59,058 nt of DNA from Lentibacillus populi (GTDB lineage: Bacteria; Bacillota; Bacilli; Bacillales; Amphibacillaceae), in the NCBI GenBank assembly GCA_014642895.1, contig BMJD01000028.1:1-59058 (forward strand), given 5' to 3'. The notes beneath the pieces were generated by a model that was given only the letters and a program-made list of their open reading frames with translations, was not told the origin of the DNA and did no database searches. The translations under genes and the position numbers were made by a program. Below are positions 8,454 through 21,250 of this stretch, piece after piece; within the stretch, counting starts at the first letter, position 1, and every line of letters begins with the position of its first letter.

Positions 8454-9088
8454 ACGGACATTTTATAACATTTGAGGGCGTTGAAGGAGCCGGAAAGACG
8501 ACCATTCTTCATTCTTTAGGAAATAAACTGCAGCAGTTAGGGTTTGCTGTAGTCATCACACGTGAGCCAGGCGGGATCGAAATTGCCGAGAAAATAAGGG
8601 GAATCATTCTGGATCCGTTAAACACCGAAATGGATGGTCGGACAGAAGCATTGCTATATGCTGCAGCACGGAGACAGCATTTAGTCGAAAAAGTGTTACC
8701 AGCATTAGAAAAAGGGAATATTATATTATGTGACCGGTTTGTTGATAGTAGTCTTGCCTACCAAGGATATGCAAGAGGATTAGGAATCGATGAGGTATGG
8801 TCGATCAATCAATTTGCCATTGATCACTGTATGCCGGATCTAACCTTATTTTTTGATATCGAACCAAAAAAGGGATTACAGCGTATTACGGCGAATAAGA
8901 ATAGAGAAAAGAACCGATTGGATTTAGAAACGATTCATTTTCATGAGCAAGTATATGAGGCGTATAACATATTAAGAACAAGGTTTTCCGATCGTTTTAC
9001 AACGATCAATGCTGATCAGCCGCTTGAGCAGGTGGAATTAGATGCAAAAGACAAAATTGTTTCTTATTTGAGAGAAAACAATAAGTAA
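8450..9088 (+). CDS. tmk: Thymidylate kinase
   Basis: 212 aa. Phosphorylates dTMP to dTDP. P-loop GVEGAGKTT (9-17), the DR motif in [13 protein letters not shown] and the LID region with basic residues ([10 protein letters not shown]) are visible. The start is GTG, overlapping the yaaO stop by four bases. Followed at 15 nt by darA behind a strong AAAGGAGG site. Order tmk-darA-yaaR-holB-ricT is the standard Firmicute cluster. Confidence 0.96.
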   Translation: MNGHFITFEGVEGAGKTTILHSLGNKLQQLGFAVVITREPGGIEIAEKIRGIILDPLNTEMDGRTEALLYAAARRQHLVEKVLPALEKGNIILCDRFVDSSLAYQGYARGLGIDEVWSINQFAIDHCMPDLTLFFDIEPKKGLQRITANKNREKNRLDLETIHFHEQVYEAYNILRTRFSDRFTTINADQPLEQVELDAKDKIVSYLRENNK

Positions 9089-9100
9089 AGGAGGTTTTGA

Positions 9101-9433
<333 letters not shown>

Positions 9434-9436
9434 CTT

Positions 9437-9582
9437 CAAAAGCGGAAGCGCCCGTTTAGCGGCGTATGGACTGGACTGAGCCGTAGGAGATAAAGGAAAC
9501 ACGGTGAGCGTAGCGAGGCGATGTTGACTTATCGTACGGAGGTGAGGGAAGTCCACTAGCCGCTGGGCGCTGGAGCTAGACG
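9437..9582 (+). repeat. Repeat family A, core copy
   Basis: About 145 bp, from AAAAGCGGAAGCGCCCG to GGGCGCTGGAGCTAGACG. The core (gactggactgagccgtag ... ggaagtccactag) is nearly identical to the inverted copy at 29045-29250. The ends GCGCCCG and CGGGCGC-like segments make parts of the element self-complementary. No ORF of its own. Confidence 0.8.
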
Positions 9583-9586
9583 ATCA

Positions 9587-9633
9587 AAAGCGGAAGCGCC
9601 CGATTAGCAGGTTTGATCTACTGCGCTTCCGTA
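9587..9633 (+). repeat. Second, deleted copy of repeat family A with a hairpin
   Basis: Begins with the same AAAAGCGGAAGCGCCCG as the copy just upstream, then ends in GCGCTTCCG. CGGAAGCGC and GCGCTTCCG form a perfect 9-bp inverted repeat. It lies 25 bp before the yaaR start. Confidence 0.6.
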
Positions 9634-9658
9634 CATATGGATTAAAGGGGTCATCCCA

Positions 9659-10096
9659 ATGAAAATTACCCAGGAAATGCGGGGACAAATCGATTCCGCA
9701 GCTAAAAATAATCGAAATAATATAGATGGCAGGCAATCATTTGACGGTGTCATGGAGTCGCATACGCAAAAACTGAAGCAACAGGAGCTTCAGCAATTAA
9801 TGAAGGACATTACGCTGCAAGGAGACAGGCTTGCCCGCTTTCGTTCATTTCGTGACTTGGTGAAATTCAAGCGTATGGTGAAGAGTTTTTTACAGGAAAC
9901 AGTGTATAGTGGTCTTCATCTGCAGAAATCACACAGCTTTGAAGCAAGTCAAAGTCGAAAACTGACCATCGTCAAAAAGGTAGATGAAAAATTAATTGAA
10001 TTAACCGAGGAAATGATGAGCCAAGAGAAAAAAACGGTTGATTTATTAGGTATTATTGGAGAAATCAAAGGGTTATTAATTAATTTATATAGATAA
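9659..10096 (+). CDS. yaaR: YaaR family protein (DUF327)
   Basis: 145 aa, all-helical, rich in Lys/Glu/Gln, without signal peptide or cysteines. Function unknown; DUF327 proteins are found between darA and holB in Firmicutes. The C-terminal part KKTVDLLGIIGEIKGLLINL matches the family end. AAAGGGG lies 9 nt before the ATG. Separated from darA by the two family A repeats, so its transcription may be partly independent. Confidence 0.88.
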   Translation: MKITQEMRGQIDSAAKNNRNNIDGRQSFDGVMESHTQKLKQQELQQLMKDITLQGDRLARFRSFRDLVKFKRMVKSFLQETVYSGLHLQKSHSFEASQSRKLTIVKKVDEKLIELTEEMMSQEKKTVDLLGIIGEIKGLLINLYR

Positions 10097-10192
10097 AGAA
10101 AAAAGTGGAAGTACAATCATATAGTTTTTGTACAGTTTAACTTTGTTAAAATATCTAACATTCCGGAAATTAGAACTGAAGGACGAAAAGCA

Positions 10193-11182
10193 ATGAAAAC
10201 ATGGGAAGAAATAAAGGAAATCCAACCATTGGCAGGTAAAATTATTACGAATAGTATGGAAAAAGGGCGAATTTCACATGCATACTTGATTAGCGGAGAA
10301 CGAGGAACCGGGAAAGAGAAGATAGCACTTCAGCTTGCTAAAAGTGTGTTTTGTTCCAATAAAGATGGTGTTGAACCATGCCAAACCTGTAATGCGTGTC
10401 AGCGAATAGCATCGAAAAATCACCCTGATGTACTTTGGATAGAGCCTGAAGGGCAATCAATTAAGAAGGAACAAATTGATAAACTGCAGAAGGAATTTAT
10501 GTACTCAGGTTTGGAATCCAATCGGAAGGTCTATATTATCAAAGCAGCTGATACGTTAACATTAAATGCAGCAAACCGTATTTTAAAGTTCCTGGAAGAA
10601 CCGAATAAAGCAACGACAGCCATTATGCTGGCAGAAAATAGTCAATCTATTATCCCTACCATTCGCTCACGCTGCCAAATACTTGATTTAAAGCCATTGA
10701 ATCCACAACTTTTCCAGCAACAGTTAATGGAATCAGGAATACCGGAAGCGAACGCCAGACTTTTCAGTGCGCTCACTAATAACTTGACTGAAGCAATACA
10801 CTGGAATGAAGATGAGTGGTTTGCACAGGCTCGAAAATTAATGGTACAATTAGTAGAAACGTTTGCAGCTAATCCAGACGATGTTTATTTGTTCATCCAT
10901 AGTAAGTGGCTGCCCCACTTTAATGAGAGAAGTGGGCAGGAGCATGGTATGGATTTATTACTATTAGCCTTTAAAGATATTCTCCTGTCACATATCGGCT
11001 ATGAGGATGCGACCGTTGTATTTGCTAAATCCAGCAATAAACTGGAAGACCTCGTGATGGCCTTTTCACAGGAGAAGGTTCTGGCAATTTTAAATGCTAT
11101 TTTAAAGGCGAAACAAAAATTGAAGCAAAATGTTCATCCGACGTTAGTGATGGAACAACTTACACTTCAAATACAGAGGTGA
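10193..11182 (+). CDS. holB: DNA polymerase III subunit delta'
   Basis: 329 aa. Clamp-loader stator subunit. AAA+ fold with the zinc module C54, C63, C66, C69 and the SRC motif (RSRCQI). The P-loop reads GERGTGKE: the usual Thr/Ser after the lysine is Glu, in keeping with the weak or absent ATP use of delta' subunits. Works with DnaX and HolA. Directly followed by ricT after 6 nt. Confidence 0.95.
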   Translation: MKTWEEIKEIQPLAGKIITNSMEKGRISHAYLISGERGTGKEKIALQLAKSVFCSNKDGVEPCQTCNACQRIASKNHPDVLWIEPEGQSIKKEQIDKLQKEFMYSGLESNRKVYIIKAADTLTLNAANRILKFLEEPNKATTAIMLAENSQSIIPTIRSRCQILDLKPLNPQLFQQQLMESGIPEANARLFSALTNNLTEAIHWNEDEWFAQARKLMVQLVETFAANPDDVYLFIHSKWLPHFNERSGQEHGMDLLLLAFKDILLSHIGYEDATVVFAKSSNKLEDLVMAFSQEKVLAILNAILKAKQKLKQNVHPTLVMEQLTLQIQR

Positions 11183-11188
11183 TAAATA

Positions 11189-12016
11189 GTGGTTGAAGTG
11201 ATTGGTGTCCGTTTCAAGAAAGCGGGTAAAATATATTATTTTGATCCTGGGGAACATGATATTGATATAGATAGCTACGTTATTGTCGAGACAATACGTG
11301 GCATTGAGTTTGGCAAGGTTGTGATTGCCAGTAAACAGGTTGATGAGGAAGATGTCGTTCTTCCGTTGAAACAGGTTATGCGGATAGCTGATGAAAAGGA
11401 TAAAATAACGGTCGTTGAAAATCAGCAACAAGCAGAAACTGCTTTCGAGACGTGCGCCAGGAAGATTACGGAACATAATCTGGATATGAATCTAGTAGAA
11501 GTGGAATATACATTTGACCGGAATAAAATTATTTTCTATTTTACAGCAGATGGACGAGTTGATTTTCGTAATTTGGTCAAAGATTTGGCAGCATTGTTTA
11601 AAACACGGATTGAACTTAGACAAATTGGTGTACGTGATGAAGCGAAAATGCTTGGCGGGATTGGCCCGTGCGGCAGGATGCTTTGCTGTTCGACATTTTT
11701 AGGTGACTTTGAGCCGGTTTCCATTAAAATGGCCAAGGACCAAAACCTTTCGCTTAATCCAGCAAAAATATCCGGATTGTGCGGCAGGCTAATGTGCTGC
11801 TTAAAGTACGAAAACGATGATTACGAAACGGCTAAACGCGTACTGCCTGATTTAGGAGAAATGATAAAAACACCGTTCGGGAACGGAAAAGTGGTTGGTC
11901 TGAACATCCTTGAGCGTGTCATCCATATTGAGCTTCCAGAGAAAGAGCGTGTTATTGAATATACATTAGATGAACTAATCGAAGAGGGAATCATTTCAGC
12001 ACAAGCCACGGAATAG
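11189..12016 (+). CDS. ricT: RicT/YaaT, PSP1-domain Fe-S protein
   Basis: 275 aa. PSP1 C-terminal domain protein. In B. subtilis YaaT forms the RicA-RicF-RicT complex, which carries [4Fe-4S] clusters and assists RNase Y mRNA cleavage and Spo0A phosphorelay activation. The cysteine-rich centre ([22 protein letters not shown], about residues 155-212) is intact. GTG start with GAGGTGATA upstream. Its stop codon overlaps the open frame leading into yabA. Confidence 0.94.
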   Translation: MVEVIGVRFKKAGKIYYFDPGEHDIDIDSYVIVETIRGIEFGKVVIASKQVDEEDVVLPLKQVMRIADEKDKITVVENQQQAETAFETCARKITEHNLDMNLVEVEYTFDRNKIIFYFTADGRVDFRNLVKDLAALFKTRIELRQIGVRDEAKMLGGIGPCGRMLCCSTFLGDFEPVSIKMAKDQNLSLNPAKISGLCGRLMCCLKYENDDYETAKRVLPDLGEMIKTPFGNGKVVGLNILERVIHIELPEKERVIEYTLDELIEEGIISAQATE

Positions 12017-12027
12017 TGGGGTGTAAA

Positions 12028-12375
12028 ATGTTGAGCAAAAGGCAAATTTTTGACCAAGTATCCGATATGGAGAAACGTATTGGTGAATTGTATGAACAGC
12101 TTGGAGATTTAAAGAATGAGTTGGGCAGTTTGCTTGAAGAGAATCAGCGGCTAACGATGGAAAATCATAATTTGCGTAATCACTTAAATACAAGCAAGCA
12201 GGATAAGAGAGAGGTCGGAGACATACAGCAACCAAAGGATATACCGGGCGAGGGATATGATAATCTGGCAAGACTGTACGAGGAAGGGTTTCATATTTGC
12301 AATCTGGAATTCGGCAGTCCCAGAAGGAATGAGGATTGTATCTTTTGTCTTGATTTCCTGAGCAAAACGAAATAA
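12028..12375 (+). CDS. yabA: Replication initiation regulator YabA
   Basis: 115 aa. Binds DnaA and the DnaN clamp to restrain replication initiation. An N-terminal leucine-rich coiled coil (about 5-60) tetramerises; the C-terminal zinc module reads H-x-C ... C-x-x-C ([14 protein letters not shown]). I chose the ATG after GGGGTG; a GTG 12 bases earlier would add four residues without a better ribosome-binding site. Follows ricT directly, as in B. subtilis. Confidence 0.94.
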   Translation: MLSKRQIFDQVSDMEKRIGELYEQLGDLKNELGSLLEENQRLTMENHNLRNHLNTSKQDKREVGDIQQPKDIPGEGYDNLARLYEEGFHICNLEFGSPRRNEDCIFCLDFLSKTK

Positions 12376-12379
12376 AAGT

Positions 12380-12426
12380 ACGAGCTGGCTCTATGTCTTA
12401 CCAAGACACATGAGGCAGCTTTTCTG
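12380..12426 (+). terminator. Probable terminator after yabA
   Basis: AGCTGGCTCTATGTCTT pairs with AAGACACATGAGGCAGCT with a few mismatches, followed by TTTTCTGTC. It separates yabA from yabB. Confidence 0.5.
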
Positions 12427-12447
12427 TCATAAGGATGGATCCCGAAA

Positions 12448-13194
12448 ATGGTTGAATTACATAATGATGAACGACTTGATTATTTATTAGCTGATGAAAC
12501 GATAAAAATCATTCAAAGTCCGACGGTTTTTTCGTTTTCGTTGGATGCTGTTTTGCTTGGACACTTTGCCTCTATTCCGTTAAAAAAAGGCAGTATTCTC
12601 GATTTGTGTACGGGGAATGGAGTTATTCCGCTGCTTCTATCAAGAAGAACCCGTGCACACATTACAGCAGTTGAAATACAGGAGAGGTTATTCGACATGG
12701 CTAGCAGGAATGTACAAATGAATGGACTGCAGGAACAGGTGACAATGATTCATGGTGATTTAAAAGCAATGCAGCCCCAGCTTGGCCAAAGCAATTTTGA
12801 TGTTGTGACGTGTAATCCTCCATATTTTCGTACCCCGGCCAAAACGGAGTATAACAAAAATGATTATTTAACAATTGCCAGGCATGAAGTGTTCTGTACG
12901 TTAGAGGATGTGGTGAAGGCTTGTAAATTGCACGTTCGCCCTGGTGGTAAGGTGGCAATGGTTCACCGCCCGGGACGACTTGTTGATATTATTACCTTGT
13001 TTCGCAACTATAAGCTAGAGCCAAAAAGGATGCGGCTTGTTTATCCAAAAATGGGCAGGGATGCTAATATGCTTTTAATTGAGGGAATCCGTGATGGGAG
13101 AGCAGATCTGACCATCCTGCCGCCGTTATATATTTATAACCCGGATAATACATACACAAAAGAAGCAGAGGAAATCATTTATGGAGGAATTTGA
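12448..13194 (+). CDS. yabB: tRNA (adenine37-N6)-type methyltransferase YabB (TrmN6 family)
   Basis: 248 aa. Class I SAM methyltransferase. SAM motif I is [13 protein letters not shown] (about 51-63) and the N6-adenine/amino methyltransferase motif NPPYF is at about 123-127. Family members modify A37 of valine tRNA; whether this one does is inferred from homology. Its end overlaps yazA by 14 nt, so it is coupled to yazA and rsmI. Confidence 0.9.
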   Translation: MVELHNDERLDYLLADETIKIIQSPTVFSFSLDAVLLGHFASIPLKKGSILDLCTGNGVIPLLLSRRTRAHITAVEIQERLFDMASRNVQMNGLQEQVTMIHGDLKAMQPQLGQSNFDVVTCNPPYFRTPAKTEYNKNDYLTIARHEVFCTLEDVVKACKLHVRPGGKVAMVHRPGRLVDIITLFRNYKLEPKRMRLVYPKMGRDANMLLIEGIRDGRADLTILPPLYIYNPDNTYTKEAEEIIYGGI

Positions 13195-13474
13195 ACATGT
13201 TGTCTATATACTAAAATGTAAAGATGGGACGTTATATACAGGCTATACAAATGATTTAAAAAGACGATTACGTTTGCATGAAACTGGTAAAGGGGCAAAA
13301 TATACAAGAGGACGGGGTCCATTTCAGGTTGAATTCATTGAGCGGTTTCCAACAAAGGAAGAAGCAATGCAAAAGGAATATGCGATTAAGCAGCTTGACC
13401 GAAAAGAAAAGGAGCAATTAATACGTCTTAATAAGAAAGATGTGGTATGGGTTGAAAATACAAAAAAGCTTTGA
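13181..13474 (+). CDS. yazA: GIY-YIG domain protein YazA
   Basis: 97 aa, a stand-alone UPF0213 GIY-YIG nuclease fold. The YIL...[14 protein letters not shown] motif (GIY-YIG equivalent plus catalytic Arg) and a later Glu (about E51, in the [11 protein letters not shown] segment) are present. No biological role is established. It overlaps yabB at its start and rsmI at its end, so the three are translated as one tight block. Confidence 0.92.
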   Translation: MEEFEHVVYILKCKDGTLYTGYTNDLKRRLRLHETGKGAKYTRGRGPFQVEFIERFPTKEEAMQKEYAIKQLDRKEKEQLIRLNKKDVVWVENTKKL

Positions 13475-14327
13475 TAATCAGGAAGCAGGAACAGTCTATG
13501 TTGTCCCAACCCCAATTGGCAATTTAGAGGATATTACGTATCGAGCATTAAACGTGCTGCGTACGGTAAATATCATCGCCGCTGAAGATACGAGAAATAC
13601 GAAAAAACTACTGAATCATTTTGACATCGCAACACACTTGACGAGTTATCATGAACACAATAAAGAAGCAAAGGAGGGACAATTAATTGCTCGTTTAGAA
13701 AATGGTGAATCAATCGCAATCGTAAGTGATGCCGGGATGCCGGGAGTGTCAGATCCGGGATATGAGATTGTTCGCACAGCAATTAATCAGGACTTTCCGG
13801 TTGTTGTTTTACCAGGAGCAAATGCAGCGTTATGTGCCTTAGTTGGTTCAGGACTTCCATCAACTGAATTTTTATTTTACGGATTTTTACCAAGAAAAAA
13901 GCAGGAAAAGCATAACGAGTTGGAGCGATTGCAGTCACTACAGGCAACATTGTTGTTTTATGAATCGCCTTTTCGGGTCAAGGATACGCTTGCAGCTATC
14001 CTAGAAGTACTTGGCAATCGGCAAATCGCCATTGCCAGAGAGTTGACCAAACGATATGAGGAATATACTAGAGGAAATGTTGATGAGATTATCGGCTTGC
14101 TTGAGGAAAAGCAGTTAAAAGGGGAGTTTTGCATCGTAGTTGAAGGCAGTACCGATGAAAAGGATACGAGTAAAGAACTATGGTGGGGACACTTATCTGT
14201 TATTGAACATGTTAATCATTACATCGATAATGTGGGGATGCATAATAAGGAGGCCATAAAACAGGTTGCCAAAGATCGGCAAATGGCAAAACGAGCTGTT
14301 TATCAAATGTATCATGTAAACAATTAA
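13440..14327 (+). CDS. rsmI: 16S rRNA (cytidine1402-2'-O)-methyltransferase RsmI
   Basis: 295 aa. Tetrapyrrole-methylase-fold enzyme that 2'-O-methylates C1402 in the decoding centre. Motifs VVPTPIGNLEDIT, AAEDTR, SDAGMPGVSDPG and LPGANA are intact. The ATG at 13440 overlaps yazA; an in-frame TTG at 13452 gives an N-terminus (KIQKSF) that aligns better with B. subtilis YabC. Neither start has a good ribosome-binding site, which suggests translational coupling to yazA. Confidence 0.94.
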   Translation: MWYGLKIQKSFDNQEAGTVYVVPTPIGNLEDITYRALNVLRTVNIIAAEDTRNTKKLLNHFDIATHLTSYHEHNKEAKEGQLIARLENGESIAIVSDAGMPGVSDPGYEIVRTAINQDFPVVVLPGANAALCALVGSGLPSTEFLFYGFLPRKKQEKHNELERLQSLQATLLFYESPFRVKDTLAAILEVLGNRQIAIARELTKRYEEYTRGNVDEIIGLLEEKQLKGEFCIVVEGSTDEKDTSKELWWGHLSVIEHVNHYIDNVGMHNKEAIKQVAKDRQMAKRAVYQMYHVNN

Positions 14328-14374
14328 AAAAGAGACTAACGTTAGCGATGTAAAGCGTCAGTCCCTTTTACCAC
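14327..14374. terminator. Terminator between rsmI and abrB
   Basis: AAAAGAGACTAACG faces CGTCAGTCCCTTTT with two mismatches. A-run and T-run flank it, so it could serve both rsmI (+) and abrB (-). Confidence 0.5.
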
Positions 14375-14426
14375 ATTAACTTATTTTCATTTTACGTCTC
14401 GCTAACCGTTCAAAAACTTTCTACCC

Positions 14427-14705
14427 TTATTTATTAAATCGTGACTGGATTTCCTCTATTAAATTTTTTGCCCCTTCAGGGCTAAGTATGAGTTTCCCGT
14501 TGGCAAATGACATGTTTTCGTCAGAGGTTTCCCCGGTAATTTGGCATGTCATGTTTGGTGTGTATTTTTTCAAAACAATTTTGTCATTATCGACATAAAT
14601 TTCCAATGCATCTTTTTCATGAATATCAAGTGTACGACGCAATTCAATCGGTATGACAACACGGCCCAGTTCATCAACTTTTCTTACAATTCCTGTAGAC
14701 TTCAT
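14427..14705 (-). CDS. abrB: Transition-state regulator AbrB
   Basis: 92 aa. Swapped-hairpin DNA-binding protein that represses post-exponential genes during growth. The N-terminal AbrB fold (GIVRKVDELGRVVIPIELRR, with the DNA-contacting arginines) is followed by the C-terminal multimerisation part with one cysteine (MTCQITGE). Opposite orientation to its neighbours, as in B. subtilis. The promoter carries two Spo0A boxes downstream of the start site. Confidence 0.97.
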   Translation of the reverse strand: MKSTGIVRKVDELGRVVIPIELRRTLDIHEKDALEIYVDNDKIVLKKYTPNMTCQITGETSDENMSFANGKLILSPEGAKNLIEEIQSRFNK

Positions 14706-14740
14706 AATTTTTTCTCCCCTCTATAGGTTAAGAATGTTTT

Positions 14741-14800
14741 TCGTCAAGGTTCGACATGTATCTATGCAATATAGTACCAACGTTTCCCAAAAGTGTCAAT
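14741..14800 (-). promoter_or_regulatory. abrB promoter with tandem Spo0A boxes
   Basis: Read on the minus strand: TTGACA (14795-14800), 17-bp spacer, TACTAT (14772-14777), then two 0A boxes, TGTCGAA (14751-14757) and TGACGAA (14741-14747), three bases apart, about +8 to +24. Both boxes match TGNCGAA exactly, and B. subtilis abrB has the same arrangement. Spo0A~P bound here would block abrB transcription. Confidence 0.85.
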
Positions 14801-14903
14801 AAATTTTTAATTAAAATAAAAATAAATTTGAAAATTGGATTACCTTAAATTAGCTGCTTAGAAATGTAGTATGAATAGCACGAAAATGGAAAACTTGTGT
14901 TAA

Positions 14904-16907
<2,004 letters not shown>

Positions 16908-16913
16908 TTGAGT

Positions 16914-16952
16914 GAAAGGCGAATACCGTATATACGGGTTGGCTTTTTCCAA
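16914..16952 (+). terminator. Probable terminator after metG
   Basis: A stem built around the CCGTATATACGG palindrome, extended imperfectly by AAAGGC and GGCTTT, is followed by TTTTT. Confidence 0.5.
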
Positions 16953-16984
16953 GGTTAAGAAAATATAAGAATTGGCAGGTAGTA

Positions 16985-17058
16985 AAGATATTGAAATCGG
17001 CTACCTCGCCGATTTCTTCCACTCTGACCTCTGACTTCTGCCATTAGAAAGACGCGTC
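16985..17058 (+). repeat. Repeat family C copy before tatD
   Basis: AATCGGCTACCTCGCCGATTTC hairpin followed by the phrase ctctgacctctgacttctg and AAGACGCGTCAGTG. The same order of parts occurs at 51630-51715. Related segments lie near 40236-40372, 40478-40522 and 58768-58800. Confidence 0.6.
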
Positions 17059-17089
17059 AGTGTTTTTCTTATATAAGAGTGTGTTCGAG

Positions 17090-17140
17090 GGGATGTTCAA
17101 AGTGTTTTCCACTGGTTTTTTGAACATCCTCTAAAAGGAG
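17090..17140 (+). repeat. Repeat family B hairpin in the tatD leader
   Basis: GGATGTTCAAA (from 17090) pairs perfectly with TTTGAACATCC, followed by TCTAAAAGGAG, which supplies the ribosome-binding site region of tatD. Shares its ends with copies before spoVG, mfd, tilS, hslO and yacD. Confidence 0.7.
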
Positions 17141-17147
17141 GGTTACT

Positions 17148-17915
17148 GTGCTATTTGATACGCACGTACATTTAAATGCAGAGCAGTTTTTTGAAGACCG
17201 TAACGAGGTAATTAAGCGGGCATTTGCTACAGGTGTTGAATATATGGTTGTTGTCGGGTTTGACCGGGAAACCATTCCGCTTGCTATTGAGATTGCCGAA
17301 CAATATGCGTCCATTTATGCTGCAGTAGGTTGGCATCCGGTTGATGCGATTGACATGACAGATGAGGAGCTCAAGTGGATTGAAGAGCTAGCCAAGCATC
17401 CAAAAGTAGTGGCAATCGGGGAAATGGGTCTGGACTATCATTGGGATAAGTCACCAAAAGATATTCAGAAGGATGTTTTCCGCAAACAGATCCGGCTTGC
17501 CAAAAAAGTAAATATGCCGATAATTATTCACAACAGGGAAGCAACAGAGGATATCTTGGAAGTTTTACAGGAGGAAGATGCCAAACAGGTTGGTGGTATT
17601 ATGCATTGTTATAATGATTCGGCCGATTATGTACAAGCATGTTTGGACATGAACTTCTATATTTCGCTTGGCGGTCCTGTTACCTTTAAAAATGCCCCAT
17701 TACCAAAGGAAGTTGCCGTTCAAGTACCTTTAGACCGATTGTTGATTGAAACGGATGCACCGTTTTTAGCACCACATCCAAATCGCGGGAAACGAAATGA
17801 ACCAGCATATGTAAAATTGGTTGCCGAAAAAATCGCTGAATTAAGAGATATGTCCTTCGAGGAAATCGGTAAAGTCACGACAGAAAATGCCTTTTCTCTT
17901 TTTGGAATCACGTAA
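17148..17915 (+). CDS. yabD: TatD-family metal-dependent DNase YabD
   Basis: 255 aa. TIM-barrel amidohydrolase-like nuclease. N-terminal metal motif DTHVHLN, Glu in IGEMGLDYHW, His residues in IIHNREA and MHCYND, and the final Asp in ETDAPFLAP make a complete metal site. TatD enzymes are 3'-5' exonucleases on DNA and RNA. GTG start with AAAAGGAGGG upstream, contributed by the edge of a family B repeat. Follows metG as in B. subtilis. Confidence 0.95.
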   Translation: MLFDTHVHLNAEQFFEDRNEVIKRAFATGVEYMVVVGFDRETIPLAIEIAEQYASIYAAVGWHPVDAIDMTDEELKWIEELAKHPKVVAIGEMGLDYHWDKSPKDIQKDVFRKQIRLAKKVNMPIIIHNREATEDILEVLQEEDAKQVGGIMHCYNDSADYVQACLDMNFYISLGGPVTFKNAPLPKEVAVQVPLDRLLIETDAPFLAPHPNRGKRNEPAYVKLVAEKIAELRDMSFEEIGKVTTENAFSLFGIT

Positions 17916-17967
17916 AAATGTCGTAAATTAGCTGTAATAGTCAACAAAAAATTAGACCGGTTAAAGT

Positions 17968-17999
17968 AGAGATCAGAGTGTATTCTGGTCTCTTTTTTT
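17968..17999 (+). terminator. Terminator after yabD
   Basis: AGAGATCAGA and TCTGGTCTCT form a 10-bp stem with one G-U pair, followed by TTTTTTTC. Confidence 0.85.
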
Positions 18000-18177
18000 C
18001 AGTTTTGTAACACGTATAGATACCCTCTGTAACAGCATTTTATGGGTTTAAAAACAGAAAACATATACGATGTATTTGCAGATGTAATCAGATTGTAACC
18101 AAACCGTAAACGGAATTGCTTTGATTTCGCATATGACTGTTACTATACCTAAAAAGGAAATAAGGGAGGCAAGAAGC

Positions 18178-19398
18178 ATGAAAGTAATTTCAAAGCTGTT
18201 GCCGGCGTTGAAATGGAAGCTGGTTATCTCTGGTATTGGTGTATTAGCACTTGCGGTATTTTCCAGTCTGCTGTTGATAGAAGCGCAGAAAGCTGAAGTG
18301 GCCCTTACAGAAGACGGAAAAAAACAAACAGTGAAAACACATGCAAATACTGTAGAAGAACTGCTTAATGAAGAGGGAATTGCTATTGGCGAACATGATG
18401 ACTTATCTCCCGGTCCTGCTACTGCAATTGAAGATGGCATGATGATTAATGTGAAGCATGCCAAACAGGTTGTAGTAAAAATTGATGGTGCTGAAAAGGA
18501 ATATTTTACAACGGAGGAAACGATCGGAGAATTCCTAAAGGCCAATGATTTATCTTTTACCAAGCATGATGATACGTCATTTGCCCCGGATGATGCGATC
18601 AAGGATGGCCTGGAACTGAAGATTAAAAAGGCGTTTCAAATTGCTGTGAACGATGGCGGCGACAAGCAGCAATACTGGACAACAGGTGGCACAATTGAGG
18701 AATTTTTAGCGGCAAAAGATATTACATATGAAGCAGACAGTGATGATAAAATCGAACCAGCTCTAGATGAACAGGTAACAAGAGATACGGCCATTACGAT
18801 TACTCGTATCGAAAAATTGCCAAATATCGTATTGGAAGAACCAGTTCCAATTGAAACAGAAACAAAAAAGGATGATACCCTTGAAAAGGGCGAGGAAAAG
18901 GTAATTAAAGAAGGTAAACAGGGAAAACTGGAAAAAACCTATGAAGCGTATAAGAAGAATGGTGAAGAAAAAAGAGGAGATTTAATCAATACGGAAATCA
19001 CAGTAGAAAGCGTAAACCGCATCGTTGCAATCGGGGCGAAGGAGCCTGAGTCGGAAACCGCATCAGAACCCAACGTTGTTAAACCAGTTTCCAGCAATAA
19101 TGATTCCAATGCTGAAGTGCTGTATATGACTGCGACGGCATTTACAGCTGATTGCAGCGGGTGTTCCGGTCATACTGCAACAGGTATTGATTTAAAAGCA
19201 AATCCGAATGCTAAAGTAATAGCTGTTGATCCAAATGTTATCCCATTAGGTTCGAAAGTATGGGTTGAAGGATACGGTAATGCCATTGCAGCGGATACAG
19301 GAGGTTTTAGTGGGAATCATATCGATTTACACGTACCGACGAAAGCGGACGCCTACAGCTTTGGGAGAAAGAAAGTAAAAGTGAAATTAATTAACTAA
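18178..19398 (+). CDS. yabE: YabE: DUF348-G5-3D domain cell-wall protein
   Basis: 406 aa. N-terminal signal anchor (about 8-32), three DUF348 repeats (about 37-80, 93-137 and 150-195, each ending in a DxxxPxxD-like turn), a G5 domain (about 205-285) and a C-terminal 3D domain (about 315-406) with the Asp triad in TATAFT...AVDPNVIPLGS...AADTGG. This is the layout of resuscitation-promoting/stationary-phase autolysins, so muralytic activity is expected at the cell surface. The ATG follows AAGGGAGGC; the open frame extends upstream without a site. Confidence 0.94.
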   Translation: MKVISKLLPALKWKLVISGIGVLALAVFSSLLLIEAQKAEVALTEDGKKQTVKTHANTVEELLNEEGIAIGEHDDLSPGPATAIEDGMMINVKHAKQVVVKIDGAEKEYFTTEETIGEFLKANDLSFTKHDDTSFAPDDAIKDGLELKIKKAFQIAVNDGGDKQQYWTTGGTIEEFLAAKDITYEADSDDKIEPALDEQVTRDTAITITRIEKLPNIVLEEPVPIETETKKDDTLEKGEEKVIKEGKQGKLEKTYEAYKKNGEEKRGDLINTEITVESVNRIVAIGAKEPESETASEPNVVKPVSSNNDSNAEVLYMTATAFTADCSGCSGHTATGIDLKANPNAKVIAVDPNVIPLGSKVWVEGYGNAIAADTGGFSGNHIDLHVPTKADAYSFGRKKVKVKLIN

Positions 19399-19477
19399 AT
19401 TTAAATATACAGTCACTTTTGCTGCTTATAACATTCGGCTCTTATTGATAAAATATATATAGCCTTTTCATAATAAG

Positions 19478-19526
19478 TGAAAACATTGCTCTTGCCATGC
19501 TATTATGGTAGGAGCATTGTTTTCTT
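19478..19526 (+). terminator. Terminator after yabE
   Basis: GAAAACATTGCTC pairs with GAGCATTGTTTTC (one mismatch) around an inner TGCCAT...ATGGTA stem, followed by TTACA. It is a long, stable stem. Confidence 0.75.
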
Positions 19527-19565
19527 ACATTCGGGAAGTAAACAGGATGGAATGAGGTATAGATT

Positions 19566-21050
<1,485 letters not shown>

Positions 21051-21071
21051 AGTTAGCTGAATAATAATGTT

Positions 21072-21104
21072 AGCTATTGTCTTTTGAGTGACAATAGCTT
21101 TTTT
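21072..21104 (+). terminator. Terminator after ksgA
   Basis: Perfect 10-bp stem AGCTATTGTC / GACAATAGCT, 8-nt loop, then TTTTT. Confidence 0.9.
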
Positions 21105-21180
21105 AATCCGTTCCGAAAATAGAAATCAGGGTATCCTCTAATAACGATGGCCACTAGAGAAAATGCAGTAGATTTCTTCG

Positions 21181-21209
21181 CACGCAAATTTATTTTCCAA
21201 CATAGGCTA
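21181..21209 (+). promoter_or_regulatory. Possible sigma-K promoter of yabG
   Basis: CATAGGCTA (21201-21209) fits the sigma-K -10 pattern CATANNNTA, with CAC at 21181-21183 as a -35, 17 bp away. yabG is a sigma-K gene in B. subtilis. The match is short, so confidence is moderate. Confidence 0.4.
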
Positions 21210-21250
21210 TGTCAGGGATGCTTTCATTTGAAGGCTTGTGAGGTGGCTTT

